Shown here one piece after another: positions 1 through 33,405 of a stretch of 64,000 nucleotides of DNA; position 1 is the first letter of the stretch; the number at the start of each line of letters is the position of its first letter. The translations under genes and the position numbers were made by a program. The notes under the pieces were generated by a model. It made no database searches. It was given only the letters and a program-made list of their open reading frames with translations, and was not told the origin of the DNA. This DNA is from Rhineura floridana (lineage: Eukaryota; Chordata; Lepidosauria; Squamata; Rhineuridae): contig NC_084495.1 of assembly GCF_030035675.1 (NCBI RefSeq), forward strand, positions 11,563,001 through 11,627,000. Direction: 5' to 3'.

Positions 1-1002
1 TCTCTAGCCTTTCCCCCCCCCAAACATATAATATCTTAAAGTAAAGTTCTGAGATATGTGAAAGCTTTCTCACTTCCCTGTGATGTTTTAGTTGAACCTA
101 ACAAAAGGTATTACACTACAGTTGCTTTCGGATTTTAACTATATTAGGTTTAAAGGAGCAGACAAACATATAATAAATTCATAGAAAATTGGTCGTTTTT
201 GGAATATTGGTAATGTAAAGCACATCCATGGATATGAATCTTATATTTAGAAAATGGAAACTAGTGGATTTCTAACAGAAGTCATATAATGGAATAAATT
301 ATTGCATCTCAAGCACTTTTTTTTAAAGTATATACCGCTTACTACTTCACTAACCTTGTTCAAATTTGACATTGGCTTGTTAAATAGAATTTTACTGTGA
401 TTATACCTTTGAATCAGAAACCCATCATGTTGTGCTATATAATTAAATAATCCTAATCAGCTGCATAATACATATTACCAGTCTGTAGCTGTTGCTATGC
501 CTTAAAGCAAATTAAATTATCATGATTAAATAATAGCTTCTGCAAATTCTTAATTATTGACACCCTAGTCAATCATTTAAAATCTATTTTTAAACCACAG
601 TATGTTTCATCCTGAAACATTAAATATGTTTATACATCATTTTTAATACTGGAGTGTAGCTGTCTGAATTCCTAGTTCCTGCCGTATGGCTGCCTCTGCA
701 TTATGCTTCAGTCCGTCCAGAATAGTCCTAATTCTGAAGCACCTTACCATTAAATCTGGAAAGAGATGCATCTTGAAATGTTCTTCTCTTCTTCCGCCCT
801 CATAACAAAATATTTTGGGCCCAAACAATGTTCTCTACAGCTTCCAGTGTTTTCATTGGATCTTGTGGGAGAGATTTGAGCAAGCCCCAATGAAATGTGA
901 GTGAATGCTGTATTGTCAGTGCCTGTCATTACTCTATCCATCACCCTCTGCCTTCTCTAGATTACCCTGTTTGAAAAAGTAATTCCTACTTCCCGTATGG
1001 TC
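1..1002. other. AT-rich non-coding DNA upstream of ACSL4 coding exon 1
   Basis: I see no gene here. The stretch is AT-rich, without a CpG island, so it does not look like the ACSL4 promoter. It is more likely an intron following untranslated exons outside the window. A patch at about 650-960 has short minus-strand open frames that resemble no protein I know. Confidence 0.5.
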
Positions 1003-1160
1003 CCAGGCTATGGTCTGGCACGTAAGGCCAGCTCCCTGCTGAAGCTAAGCAGGGTCGGGTCTGGTCAGTGCCTGGATGGGATACTGCCTGGGAACCATAT
1101 GTAAGCTGCCTTGGATTTCAATCATGAAAAGAAAGGCGGGGTAGAAATGTAATAAATATG
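1003..1160 (+). mobile_element. 5S-rRNA-derived SINE
   Basis: The block from about 1041 to 1092 reads like the 3' half of vertebrate 5S rRNA, including GCTAAGCAGGGTCGGG and CTGGATGGGA followed by TGCCTGGGAA. It ends in a LINE-like tail (AGGCGGGGTAGAAATGTAATA). This is the layout of a SINE with a 5S head and L2-type tail. It is too diverged and has the wrong end to be a functional 5S gene. Confidence 0.75.
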
Positions 1161-2070
1161 TCAGTACTATATACTAGCACAGGACCATTGAGGCTGACCT
1201 GTTCTTTTAAAAAAGTAAAAAACCTAAAGCATACAAGAACTAGCTTTGTGAAACCATGACTAAACGACAATATTGTTTGAACAGAAAAAAATCCTTCTGC
1301 ATAAGAACCCAAAATCATACGTCTGATTCATGCTTGGATATGATCAAGGCCTTGTTTCCATCAAATTGGTTGTCATTCCAAGGTGAAGTCAAAAGGGAGG
1401 GCATTTTGCAATAGGCATTGCAACAGTGCATTGTTTAAGATTGCCAAAGATTCTGAATGTCAGCATGTCCAGTAAACAGTGAATTGATGTCATTTCTGAA
1501 GTCATAACCAGCATTGCTAAATCCTTCCTAGCTCTAACACAAATATTTAAAGAAAAAGCTATGGACTTTTGACCGCAGTGATGCAATGCTTATTTTGCTA
1601 AACTGGATTAAAAGTATAACATTTTAAGGGCAGAGTACTTCTCAAAATCTCTAAAATACTTGAATTGGGGTAGATGGACTTGAAACAAATATTTATTTCC
1701 ATTTAAACTTCTTTAAAATCAGTTATACTTTGTGTATAAGTATCAAATCAGTTCCTTCAACCTCTAGTATCTTGCTACATTTTCAGATGAAACCAGTAAC
1801 GGATTGAAGCTAACAAACTGTTACTAATTTTCCTCCCTGCTGTCTGATTACCTGTGATCTTCAACCACCAATAATCTGCTGCTGCTGGCTTCCAAATATT
1901 TCTAACATTTCAGTGATTACTATGAAACTGAGCCACCTTAAGCCTTCATTTTGCTTTTGTGTGCTGCTGCTGCTGCTTCCACTTTTGCCTTGCAAAAACT
2001 AAGACACTTGGAATCCCCAAAGGACAGGAGAAGGATAATAGACTTTAAAAGAAAAAGAAAGCTGGCCATT

Positions 2071-23330
<21,260 letters not shown>

Positions 23331-26200
23331 CCTCCAAACATCATGAGTCGAGAAGTTGTGCAGGATTCCTTCTAGGACTGAGCAACAAATGTAACTCCCC
23401 AAACATTGGCTATAATTATAAATGGAGAGGTGGCATTTTGTGAAAAGGATGAAAGCTACACTTCATTTTAAAGAAGGAACGGCACTGGCTTCCTGAACTA
23501 TACTTTCAAGATGCTGTTAAAATGACTGACCCACTGCCATTGTTTCATTTGATCACTCCCAGTACAGAATGGTTGTGTTCATATGAAACTCCCTCATTGG
23601 GTAAACCATTGTTTCTTCCTTTTTATATTCTGGCTTCTCTTACTCATAAGGAATTAAATCATCTTTGAAGTTTCCAATATGATGATTTTAAAAATGGAGG
23701 AAAATGAGCTTGTATTTAATTTATGCACTGTATATGGAAAAAGTGAAGAAAGAATAGGCAGAATCAAGCTTATAGTTTCCAGAGTGCTGCTCATAAATCT
23801 GTAATCTCAGGTCCTTTGGTAGATAAAGTAGTTTCTTTTAACTTGACTGTCATTATGCAGAGCTAAGAGACAGAGAGGAGATAAGTTTGTCTTTTGAATG
23901 GTACTTTCACACAGCCAAAAATAGACAGATCCACAATGCTCCTAACACACAACTGCTTTGGAATGGGGTTTTGCACAGTGTGTATATTCAGCAAACACGT
24001 TTAGTTCATTAAAGCGTCACTGATCAAATTTTTGCAGCAGAAATATTACCACTGAGTTCTATATGCTTATGCTAGTTTGCTAGTTAACTGAATACACACT
24101 GAGTGCAGTTAGCTATAGTTCAGGCTGCTAAAGAAAGCACTTTGGCTGTGTGGAAATACTGAGGAGGAAGAGACATCTGTGGTACTTTTTTGAGAGTATT
24201 AAGGGCCCAGTAGCATTTTACTCTACAGTGAAGAGCTGTAAATGCAGCTTTAAAACCAATATTTCTCTTCAGTGTCTTCTGCCTTTATAAACCACAGACC
24301 ACATGATTCCCTTGATTTTAATAGTTCATGAATTTAATATGGGAGAGGCAAGACATATAATACTGGTGGGATCTTCTGCATGCCAGTATTCAGAGTATTT
24401 ATAGTGCCTAAAAGGGAGACAAGTACACTTCAGAGGTGGACTGTAATCCACATTGAAATGCATCCTCTCTGTTCCCTAAGGGTTGCATCCTGCACTTCTA
24501 ATACTACTACAAGGAGTCATTTCCTATTCAAACCCAAACATCTAAAAACCTTCTTTTAAATGATGGCAAGTTAGTGATCTTTGCCATCTCTAACACTACG
24601 CCAGCTTCTAACGGTAACACCCGCATCCATTAAGTTTTCAGATAATTTATTTAGTACATTAGGACACTTCCTTGGAAATCAGTGGGACTAAACAAGTTTG
24701 ATGGCTAAACTTTGTCTCTGTCTTCTTAACTGTACACTTGTACTTATCAAGAATGGTGATTTGGGATGTCTGTGCCTGTTCTCCCAAGCACATCCAGACC
24801 AAGAATTCAGTCGTTGGTTTTTTTATGTTGCTTTTTTTTTTTAACTTTGAAAAGGCATTTCTATTTATCTTTTAATACATCGCACAACAAGTCATATGTA
24901 AAAACTGAATTTCTTACTTGTGAGCAATGAACTTGATCTTTGGAAGTTTTTGTTAAAGGAACTTGTTCAAAAGGAAAATACTGTATTTAAATCTTGTCTT
25001 CTTTCCGTTTGTGAAAATGTTTGTTTAAAAACTGGAATTTCTTGCTGTGCTGAGGGGAGAGTCAGGCAAAGACTCTCCTGTAGTTTGCTGTTTTTGTGTG
25101 CTGCATTCAACAGAGTGTCTCTCTTTTTTGTTTTCCTTTAGTTCATGCTCTGGACTTTTATATCCCTGCAAGCAGGTCACACTTGAACTAGAAATACTGT
25201 AAGATGTGGCAATTCTTGATGCTGTTCTACTTTGCACTTTTCTCTTAATCCTTTTATATATGTTGCTTCCAGTTTTGTACAGCTGTGACCCTTGATTGCA
25301 ATGTGTTATACTTTGACTTGGCGCTAAAAAGTATTTATAAAATAGATTTCTTTTATTCATAATATTTAAGTGTGTATATTATGGTCAAAAGAAAACAATC
25401 CGGTATTGTTTCTAAAAAATGAAGAGATTTTTGTATGAAATGTTGTTCCTGCACACAGCAGTTTTAAATACAGCTTGGGCAAGTTTTTCCTTCTATGAAG
25501 TGTATGTGTGGATCAGTCAACCTTCAAAATGACAACAAATTACTAATTCCAGTTTTCATTAAGCCCGTTGTGCCATTGTTCTGGCTGCAACTGGTTATCC
25601 TGTCCTTAAGGACCAATTTTAATTTTGAAGCTACAAGGGATAGTTTAGATAATTTTTTCACTGTACTTCTCCTGCCAAACCAGCACACTGCCAACTGAGC
25701 TTGTCAACTCCAATCTGACGACTGCTAATGGGACCAGGAAAATGCCTCTTGGTAGTTACTAACCAAACACATACACTTGTTTACATATACAGGAAATGCT
25801 TACCCTGTCAATTAGTGGATGTTTTTCTCAAGTGAACTTGTTGAGGTCTGTTACATTCAGTATGTGATAAAAATTGCTCTTAGACACAAATTTGCTATTT
25901 TGAATGTCATTCATGACAAAAATTGTGGAAAAAAACAAATATGTGGAGTAAATAGCCATTGTGTGCTTCTAAATCTAACAGCAGCTTGTGAAGTTTATTT
26001 TAGAATGAATTTGGCCTGCATAGTCTCTTTGCTCCATGGATGCTTTGATTGGCTAACCTTGGTTTTTTGTATGCATGAAGGTTTTTTTAAAAAAACTTTC
26101 AACTGTGAAAGTCTCAATGTTCAAGAGATGTTCTTTCATAGCGTAGTCTCAGTGTTGTCATAGCTTTTTTTAAAAAAATTCAAGTCCATATAACACATCA
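23331..26200 (+). other. ACSL4: Probable ACSL4 3' UTR
   Basis: About 2.8 kb of unique AT-rich sequence follows the stop, without recognisable repeats. That contrast with the repeat-filled flanks and the long 3' UTR known for ACSL4 suggest transcribed 3' UTR. No AATAAA was found. ATTAAA at about 24009 and TATAAA near 25335 are candidate poly(A) signals, so the 3' end is not fixed. Confidence 0.6.
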
Positions 26201-26260
26201 CTTTGCTATTTCATCAAATACAGTTACAGCACAATCCTGTACTTAGAAGTAAGCCCCGCT

Positions 26261-26575
26261 ATGCACTATCAATTTAATGCTTTAGTATACCACTTTAAAC
26301 AGTCATGGCTTCCCCCCAAGAATCCTGGGAACTGGAGTTAAGGGTGCTAAAAGTTTTTAGGAGGCCCCTATTCCCCTCACAGAGGCATAGTTCCCAGAGT
26401 AGTTTAACAGTCAATCCTTCTTCCCAGGAAACTCCTGAGATTTGTGACTGTGAGGGGAATAAGGGTCTCCTAACAACCCTCAGCACCCTTCACAAACTAC
26501 AGTGCCCAGGATTCTTGGGGGAGGCCATGACTGTTTAAACTGGTATTATGCTACTTTAAATGTGTACTGCAGATG
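26261..26575. mobile_element. Foldback MITE family A, copy 1
   Basis: A long palindrome: the left arm has AAACAGTCATGGCTTCCCCC then GAATCCTGGGAACTGGAG; the right arm has CCAGGATTCTTGGGGGAGGC then CATGACTGTTTAAACTGG. Other copies lie at 35318, 35462, 41690, 54335, 56812, 59055 and 60365. The superfamily is not certain; the layout suggests a DNA transposon. Confidence 0.75.
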
Positions 26576-28605
26576 GGGCCTAAATCCTACTGAGTTCAGT
26601 GGCGCTTGAGTTCAATTTCCCGAGAAATTGAGTAAAAGATTACAGCTTTCACTGGGTTATACAGTCCCTGCTACATACTTCCTATGTAATTACTACGGAC
26701 AAATTTGCAATGGTTGGGGAAAACATACTCTGGAACCCATTTGTTTATATGTTTCTGACCTCCATAATTTGAATCCCTGCATACCAATACATTTTTTCCA
26801 ACAGCAACAATGTTGGAAATATCTGTTCTGTTATTTTTGTAGATGCTCCCTGCATCTTCACATTCCCACGGCAATAATTTTGTCTTGGAATGAAAGTATT
26901 CTAGGGGTTCACCTAGAGACTGGCCTTTTAGGAAAGCTGAAGCAGGAGGAGACTTGGCGCCGGTACTCCAAATGCTTTGCCCACCTATACTCAGTGCCTC
27001 CAACGAAAAGTAACACTAGTTTTTTCCACTGTGTGTCCACACAAGGCGTTGGCACAAAGTCACAATTCTAGCTTTTCAGAAAGGGGCACAGTATGGATAG
27101 AGTCATAAAGTATTTACCTAATCTGCCTCATCAATTTTCTTTCTGTATAAGAGAATATAAGTGAAATACCCAAGTGCTGATGATCCAGAGCACGCTTGTT
27201 TCATAGCTCAGGTCTGTGGAAACCAGACATTTCCTCTTAGATGAGTCAGTGAAATAGCTCAGCTTTAATTAAAATGTTTAAAGCTAGGGCTGCCTTTGAA
27301 AAGGGATCTGGAAAGAGGTAACATAATCATAAAGCTTTGCTTGCCTTTAATTTAATTGACAGAAATATGAAGCTTCAACAGCTTCATTGTGTACCTTATA
27401 AAAATGTAATATGCACTGTCCCTGTGCTTGGACAAGAACCAAAGTAAAACGGCTTATATATGCAAAGATTTGCCAAACAAATGCAAAAGGAAATCTGAAA
27501 CTGCTTGGCATTGTCTGAAAACACCTTATTCTGTTTATAGACATTTGAGTTATTAAGATATGTTAGCTGATCTTCTGAAAGGCTCAAGCCAAACTTTTGT
27601 GGGTAGTTTCTGCCTACTGTGAAGAAAAGCACATACATTGACAAAATGGTGTAAAACTTACTCTTGAGTTCTCCGATGCTGCTGAAGGGAAATGGTATCT
27701 ACTTGCGTCACAGTGTACTGCAAGAAGTGGACCAGAATCTAAACCAGGGCATCTGAGGGTGGCAAGGGTGGAGGCTGGAGTTAGCATCATTAGACACCTG
27801 TGGAGGCCCACATGTCTGTAAGACTCCACTACTAATCAACAGATTTGGTACATTCTCTGACCGCTTGCTCACTTAGAGGATGAGATGCGGCAACTTCTGT
27901 ATGCCTTGGCTGTTCTCTGGCAGGTAATGTTGATTGGACCCAGAGAAACAAGCAAATGGGCAGTGACAACAGCGAGGAGGAGGAGGAGTTCCACTAAGGA
28001 ACTCCCCCCCCCCCAAATTCAGATCCAGCACTCGTGAATGGCCCAGTTTGTGGCACTAGAGGATTAGTTGGGTTTGCCAATGCTATCTAATCAACGACAT
28101 ACCTGTCAGCTTCTGCAGGGGCTGTATTAGCACCAGCCCTATTCTGAAGCTGGAAGTCTTGATGTACTCATGGAGACACTCTGTGCATTTTAGAACCCTT
28201 ATTTTCTGAGCCACAAAATTGGTGTGTGTAGTTATATGACTACAAGCAGCAACTGGAAGTGTGGTGGCATGCATCTGCCTCTGTGGCATGGTGATCACCT
28301 TGTTAAGGTGTGAGCATTGGAGCCAAGACACTGACCCATGAATGAACAAAGTCCTTAGCTGAAGTTTTACAAACTGGGAGATCACAGGCAAGTGGCTGCC
28401 TCCTAGCCCCAGGTCTGCAACAGGGGCATAATACCTGCCTTACAGAATTACTACAAGGATTACAAGAAGCTAATGTTCATGGAACTGAAGTTGACAATCT
28501 CACACATCCAAAGTGACTTAGTGTACCCATTGACGTGATAGCATTTAAGCCCAGATCTGAATTCTTGGTGTTACTGGGATTATTCAGGCCTTTACAAGGG
28601 CCTTG
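26576..28605. other. Intergenic DNA without recognised features
   Basis: Mostly unique sequence between ACSL4 and the BovB fragment. Several short open frames show no codon bias or recognisable domain. I see no gene or repeat here. Confidence 0.5.
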
Positions 28606-28610
28606 CTCCC

Positions 28611-28900
28611 TTGTTGTTGTTATGTGCCTTCAAGTCGATTACGACTTATGGCGACCCTATGAATCAGTGACCTCCAAGAGCATCTGTCATGAACCACCCT
28701 GTTCAGATCTTGTAAGTTCAGGGCTGTGGCTTCCTTTATGGAATCAGTCCATCTCTTGTTTGGCCTTCCTCTTTTTCTACTCCCTTCTGTTTTCCCCAGC
28801 ATTATGGTCTTTTCTAGTGAATCATGTCTTCTCATTATGTGTCCAAAGTGTGATAGCCTCAGTTTCATCATTTTAGCTTCTAGTGACAGTTGAGTACTTG
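28611..28900 (-). mobile_element. BovB (RTE clade) LINE, 3' end
   Basis: Minus-strand translation gives HFGHIMRRHDSLEKTIMLGK, then KRGRPNKRWTDSIKEA and a C-terminus RVAISRNRLEGT, the conserved end of BovB/RTE reverse transcriptase proteins. The 3' tail on the minus strand is the AAGTCG...CTTGAAGGCACATAAC type, followed by (CAA)n. BovB is known to have moved horizontally between squamates and mammals. This copy is 5' truncated. Confidence 0.88.
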
Positions 28901-29449
28901 CAGAGAAGAAGTTCCGAACAGAAAGAAATTGGGTGGCTTTGGAAATGAAAAATACTGTGCCAACGGGGGTATTTGTTTCCAACGTTGTGAAGGAACAGTT
29001 AACTCCTGGCTGCATTCTGCAGTCCTAATCCTGACTTCCCTCCCCGTCTAGCAGCCGATATTTGCAGCCACCTGCAACCCCTCCTAAACGCCTCTCTGAA
29101 GTGTTGAACAGCCTGGGATGGGGACACAGGCAGTGGAGCAGTAACAGCTAGACCTCTCAGCCAAGTGCAGGGTACCACAGTCTGTCCCCCTCATGACTCC
29201 CTCGACAGTGGCAGAAGTGAGGGGCAGCACTTTAGCACCTGGGCCAGTGTATGTCAGGCTTTATAGAGCCTCATGCTAGTCACCGTGGGAGCAGTTTGAT
29301 TAAGTTCGCATTTAAAAGTGAATCTACTTAATTGGCACTTTACAAAACGCTATGTGGATTGAAATACAGCCATCCTTCACATTTGCACTTCTGATATTTT
29401 GCAGTGCAGTTCTCCAGCCAGTGTGTCCAAAGATGCATATATTAGCAGA

Positions 29450-29833
29450 TACAGCACAGTGGGGAGGAGAGCATGGCTGGGAGTCCAGAGTCTGTGAGTT
29501 CAAATCCCCGCTCATGTCTCCTGGGTGCCAAGGGCCAGCTAAAGATCACCCCCTCAGTGAGTGGCTCAGGGGTTACGTGCCCTGCCACCTGTGCAGCCGT
29601 GGGCAAACTGCAGAGTCCCAAGGAGCCCAGTTGCCCCCCAGCTGGCAGTTGTGGACAAGGTAGGGGCTGGCTTGTGCAGCTGTGTCAAGCTGAACAGGCC
29701 CTAGCCAGCTGGGGAGGACTAGCTTAGAGGGAGGCCATGGTAAATCCCCTCTGAATACTGCTTACCATGAAGTCCCTATTCCTAGGGTCGCCATAAGTTG
29801 GGATCAACTTGAAGGCAGTCCATTACCATTTTC
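29450..29833 (+). mobile_element. tRNA-derived SINE, long form, RTE/BovB-type tail
   Basis: A tRNA-like head with a B box near GAGTTCAAATCCCC is followed by a body of about 250 bases and the tail GGTCGCCATAAGTTGGGATC, AACTTGAAGGCAGTCC. It shares the tail with BovB and is the mirror of the copy at 8179-8520. Confidence 0.8.
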
Positions 29834-30449
29834 AGGGTAAAGTGAGCATAAAAGTGTGTCTGTTAGTCAAACCTACAAAAATGCATTACAGAAAATTGGT
29901 TTGCAAAATGGATATAAAGAAATATGCACTAAAATTCTGATGAATTTTCATGAGGACTTTTTAATTTATTTTTAAAAATTGCAAATTGGTATGGAAGTGT
30001 GAAGGACTGGGAAAGTGAGAAATTGACAGGTTTGTCCATCCCTACCTGTGGGTAAGCCCCATTCATGTTTAACTGGGCTTATTTTTCACTAGACATGTAT
30101 AGGATTGCACAGTTGTTAGATGGAAGCCATTAAACCGAGCCACCCTTTTGGCCCAAAGGATTATATAGCTCTACAAATTGCTCCTTGTAATAACAGGCTC
30201 CAGCGCAGTCTTGGTTTGAGCCTTTTTTGGTAATTCCACATTGCTCTGTGCATGGAGGAACTATGAGCTGGCTGATGGAGAGCAGCTGCTTTCACCTTCC
30301 CAGATCAGATACTTAACAAGTTCCAAACTTCACACCTCTCCCATGTATTAACAAAAGAGCAATAAAAGGCAAGAGAAAGCAAGATCTATCTAGAATGTAA
30401 GATGCAGGTCACAGATTTCTGTTAAGGGCTAGTTAATGTCTTCACGTGC

Positions 30450-30665
30450 TTTGGTGGCTCTTAAAAGGGTAAAGAGGTGCATCTGGCAACTTCACCATAA
30501 GGTTTTTGGCAATTGCTGAAGACACCTCTTTCCCCTGGCCTGTGACCCCTGAGATGTATATTTCAGGACCTACCCTGTTTTTGTGATTTTAAATTGTTTT
30601 TAAGGATGGATTTTAGATTGTTGTAACCCGCCTTGGATCAGAGTGGTTAATAAATCAAAATAGCA
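30450..30665 (+). mobile_element. L2/CR1-type LINE 3' tail
   Basis: A decayed C-terminal frame is followed by TTGTAACCCGCCTTGGATCA and an AATAAATCAAAA end, the usual 3' terminus of squamate L2-group LINEs. Confidence 0.55.
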
Positions 30666-30696
30666 ATACTTTACCCTATCCTTACACAATGTAGTA

Positions 30697-30791
30697 CACT
30701 CCAGATGTTTTTGACTACAGCTCCCATCAGCCTCAGCTAGCACAATGGGAGCTTTAGACCATAGCGTCTGGAGGGCACCAAGTTGGGGTAT
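30697..30791. repeat. Palindromic MITE family H copy (30.7 kb)
   Basis: CTCCAGATGTTTTTGACTAC and CTCCCATCAGCCTCAGC fold back on CAATGGGAGC and the phrase GTCTGGAGGGCACC. Its superfamily is assigned by the copy at 37782-37895, which has an 8-bp TSD. Confidence 0.6.
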
Positions 30792-31062
30792 CCATTCATC
30801 TACACATGTCTGAACATGCAGTGAAGGTCTTTATTGTCTGATTTGACTGATAAAATGGGAACAAGTGTGACGTGCAACCCATACTGAATCCAGATAGGCT
30901 TACTCGCAAGTCAGTGTCTCCAAGACTGCAGCACTACTCTGCCGAGGTGTTGTGGGGACTGTGAAGCACTTTCCAAAGTTAGACGACACCTACTAGTTTA
31001 TCATTAGGAACACAAGGAGCTGCCTCGTACCATTAGCCCACCTAGCTCCCCATTGTCCAAAC

Positions 31063-31179
31063 CAGGGATGGGGGAATCTGTGGCCCTCTAGATGTTGCTG
31101 GATTGCATCTCCCATCTATGCTGTCTGGAGGTGATGGGAGTCGAGCAACATCTAGAGGGCCACAGGCTCCCCACCACTG
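31063..31179. repeat. Palindromic MITE family H copy (31.1 kb)
   Basis: The left end CAGGGATGGGGGAATCTGTG and TGGCCCTCTAGATGTTGCTG is mirrored by CAACATCTAGAGGGCCACAG and GGCTCCCCACCACTG on the right. The arms are long and nearly complete. Confidence 0.75.
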
Positions 31180-31243
31180 AGCTGGTCCACCTTCTTTCCT
31201 ACAGTGGCTCATCAAATGTCATCAGGAAACCCACACGCAGGAA

Positions 31244-31340
31244 CAGGGGACCTGTGGCTCTCTAGTTATTGTTGGACTACAAATCCCATCACCCTGGCCA
31301 TGGGCAAGGGGACGGTAGAAGGGCCACATTGTCGATTGGG
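31244..31340. repeat. Palindromic MITE family H, partial copy (31.2 kb)
   Basis: The left arm (CAGGGGACCTGTGGCTCTC) and ACTACAAATCCCATCACC are present. The right arm is reduced to about AAGGGCCACA. Confidence 0.45.
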
Positions 31341-31871
31341 ACTCCTCATGTGCAAACCTAGAGATAAACCAGGCTCTTTGCCATGAAATGTTTTTCTTGC
31401 TGAGACTCTGAAAAGCTGATAATGCTATCTTTTAAACAGTGGGATTGCTCTGCTAGGCAAAAAGAAAATCTGTCAAGGAATAAGATAACATTTTATTCAG
31501 GATCTGCACATGCCTCTGAAACTGCCAAATGCCAAATTAATTTGAGGATTGTTGCAAGAGATGCCTGTGTCCATGTCTTTCAGTAAGGCTGAACAGGTCA
31601 GGAAAACGGGGGGGGGGAGTAGTCTTTGCCAAATCTCTGGCTTAAAATGCTGGTCTGCCACGGGCATGTGCTGTTACAGGGTTCTCCATTGCTGGCTTGA
31701 AGGCAATAGCCCTCACCCACTATGTATCTGCCAGAAACCGGTATTCAGTGATGCTATGCTACAATGGCGAGCTGCTAACATGGAGCTTCTGTAACTAATG
31801 ATGTGAAGGCCCGGAAAAAAGCTGGGAAAATGGGGGGACATGTTTTTCTCCTGAATTTTTCAGATCTCTAT

Positions 31872-31987
31872 GCGTACTGCCTTCAAGTCGATTCTGACTT
31901 GTGACCCTAAACCACCTCAATACCGCTTACCACGATAACCCTATTCATAGGGTCACCATAAGTCGAAATCGACTTGGAAGCAGTCCA
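31872..31987. mobile_element. Inverted SINE-tail insertion with a 14-bp TSD
   Basis: Two copies of the RTE-type SINE tail lie head to head: ACTGCCTTCAAGTCGATTCT on the left, and the inverted CATAAGTCGAAATCGACTTG, GAAGCAGT on the right. TTTCAGATCTCTAT flanks both sides exactly (31858-31871 and 31988-32001), showing insertion as one unit, probably with an inversion during reverse transcription. Confidence 0.85.
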
Positions 31988-32284
31988 TTTCAGATCTCTA
32001 TCCCTAACTAATAGCCATTGACAACCTATCCTATATTTACCAGGTAACATGAAGACATACTTTCTTTTGTCTGTCCAGCAGCTACAGAGAGTAATTTGGA
32101 GGAGGTTTTTCCTAAGGCCTTACAAGGCAAAAGTTTATGGGGGAAATGAGGATTCGATCCAGCTTGCTGATTGCGAGTCTGAAACATTCCAGATGAATTA
32201 GCACAGAGTACAAACAGACAGCATGTTTGTGCAAACAAGTTTGAAAGCAAGTGAAGGGTTTAAGAATGCCCTAATCTTACATAA

Positions 32285-32580
32285 TCTTACATAATCTTTA
32301 TTATTATTTATTGAATTTATGCACAGCCAATGCAAGAGTCTCTAGGTGACTTAAAAATTAAAAGCTAAACATACAATATTGCAATGAATTTTTTTTAAAT
32401 TCACAAGCATCCAACAACAAATTCTGGATAAAGTGCAGAAGCCCCATTCAAAGGTCTAACAACCCCCCAAAACAATATTTAGCTACCAGCTGAGAAACAA
32501 TGTTAACTATAAAATACTAAAAGTTGTTAAACCTTATTTTGAGAAATGCAACTCCAAAAGAGAGAATGCTACAGCTCTTT
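32285..32580 (-). mobile_element. LINE 3' end, antisense (L2/CR1 type)
   Basis: TTATTATTATTTATTGAATT then GCACAGCCAATGCAAGAG and a long AT-rich run resemble a reversed L2-group 3' UTR. The family is uncertain. Confidence 0.45.
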
Positions 32581-33024
32581 AGAACTCTACATATCTCTTA
32601 TGTTGGACTATTTCACCTGACAGCCCTATTAGATGGGGGGGGGGAGTGAGAGGAGAGAGATTCATGCCTAAAAAAAAAGGTAGCTGTGTTTGTCTCTAAG
32701 TAAAATTCCAAAATCCACATTAGGACAGTATCTTTATTAAGCCAACCAACATATCACAAAACAGTGTGCTCCCATTTTCCCACTATCATGGCTAATAGCA
32801 ACTTGTGTGGAAAGGGAGATTTAGACTGTGCAAAGTGATGATCCACAGTACTGATCCAAGCAAACCCAGAGTCCTTGGGGTGGGTGGGACTGTAAAGCTA
32901 CCCTTCCCCACTTCCCAAAAAGCCCTGAGATCCAAAGAGCCTCCTATAGACCTGCTTGGAGCTTGAATGCATGATGCTTCAGGTTTGCCTTGGACATGTA
33001 CCAAGAGCTAAGTTGCTCTGCCAA

Positions 33025-33405
33025 CCAGTGGAATGGTCCATAGCTCAGTGGCAGAGCACATACTTTGCGTGTGAACCACAAATATCTCCACTTTTTTAAA
33101 AAAAACACAGATTGGAAACAGGAGACGTGAAAGGCCTCTCTGCCTGAGATACTGCAGATCCATTGACAGTCAGTGGGGACTAGGGACAGGGAGCCCCAAG
33201 CCCTCCAGATGTTGATGCAGGCCTACAACTCCCATCATCCCTGTCCATTGGCTATGACTGCGGCTGGGGTTGCTGGGAGCTGGAATCCAACAACATCTGG
33301 AGGGTTGCAGATTCTCCATGCCTAGTGCAGCCAATGCTAGGCTTGATGGATCTTAGGAAGCTGCCTTATACTGCGTCAGACCATTGGCCCATGGAGTTCA
33401 TGGGT
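33025..33405 (+). mobile_element. tRNA-derived SINE interrupted by a family H MITE
   Basis: The head GGTCCATAGCTCAGTGGCAG, AGCACATACTTTGCGTG is a tRNA-like A-box region. The body includes CTCTGCCTGAGATACTGCAG and the 3' part AAGCTGCCTTATACTGCGTC, AGACCATTGGCCC. A palindromic MITE at 33187-33322 splits it. Confidence 0.8.
33187..33322. repeat. Palindromic MITE family H copy (33.2 kb), inside a SINE
   Basis: The arms CCCTCCAGATGTTGATGCAG and ACAACATCTGGAGGGTTGCA flank a CTCCCATCATCCCTGTCC core. The SINE sequence resumes directly after it. Confidence 0.7.

Noticed and set aside
643-970. Two minus-strand open frames, possibly a retrocopy of a gene
   Set aside because: I could not match either frame to a known protein, and they need frame changes to be read as one.
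1003-1160. Functional 5S rRNA gene
   Set aside because: Only the 3' half is similar and it runs into a LINE-type tail.
1951-2070. In-frame N-terminal extension of ACSL4
   Set aside because: There is no ATG in the extension; it opens at TTG, and the CTG-repeat part is probably intron or 5' UTR.
26628-27071. 147-codon frame downstream of ACSL4
   Set aside because: No domain, biased codon use or splice context; length is compatible with chance.
33025-33100. Genuine tRNA gene
   Set aside because: The A-box region is tRNA-like but the cloverleaf cannot be completed, and the SINE body follows.
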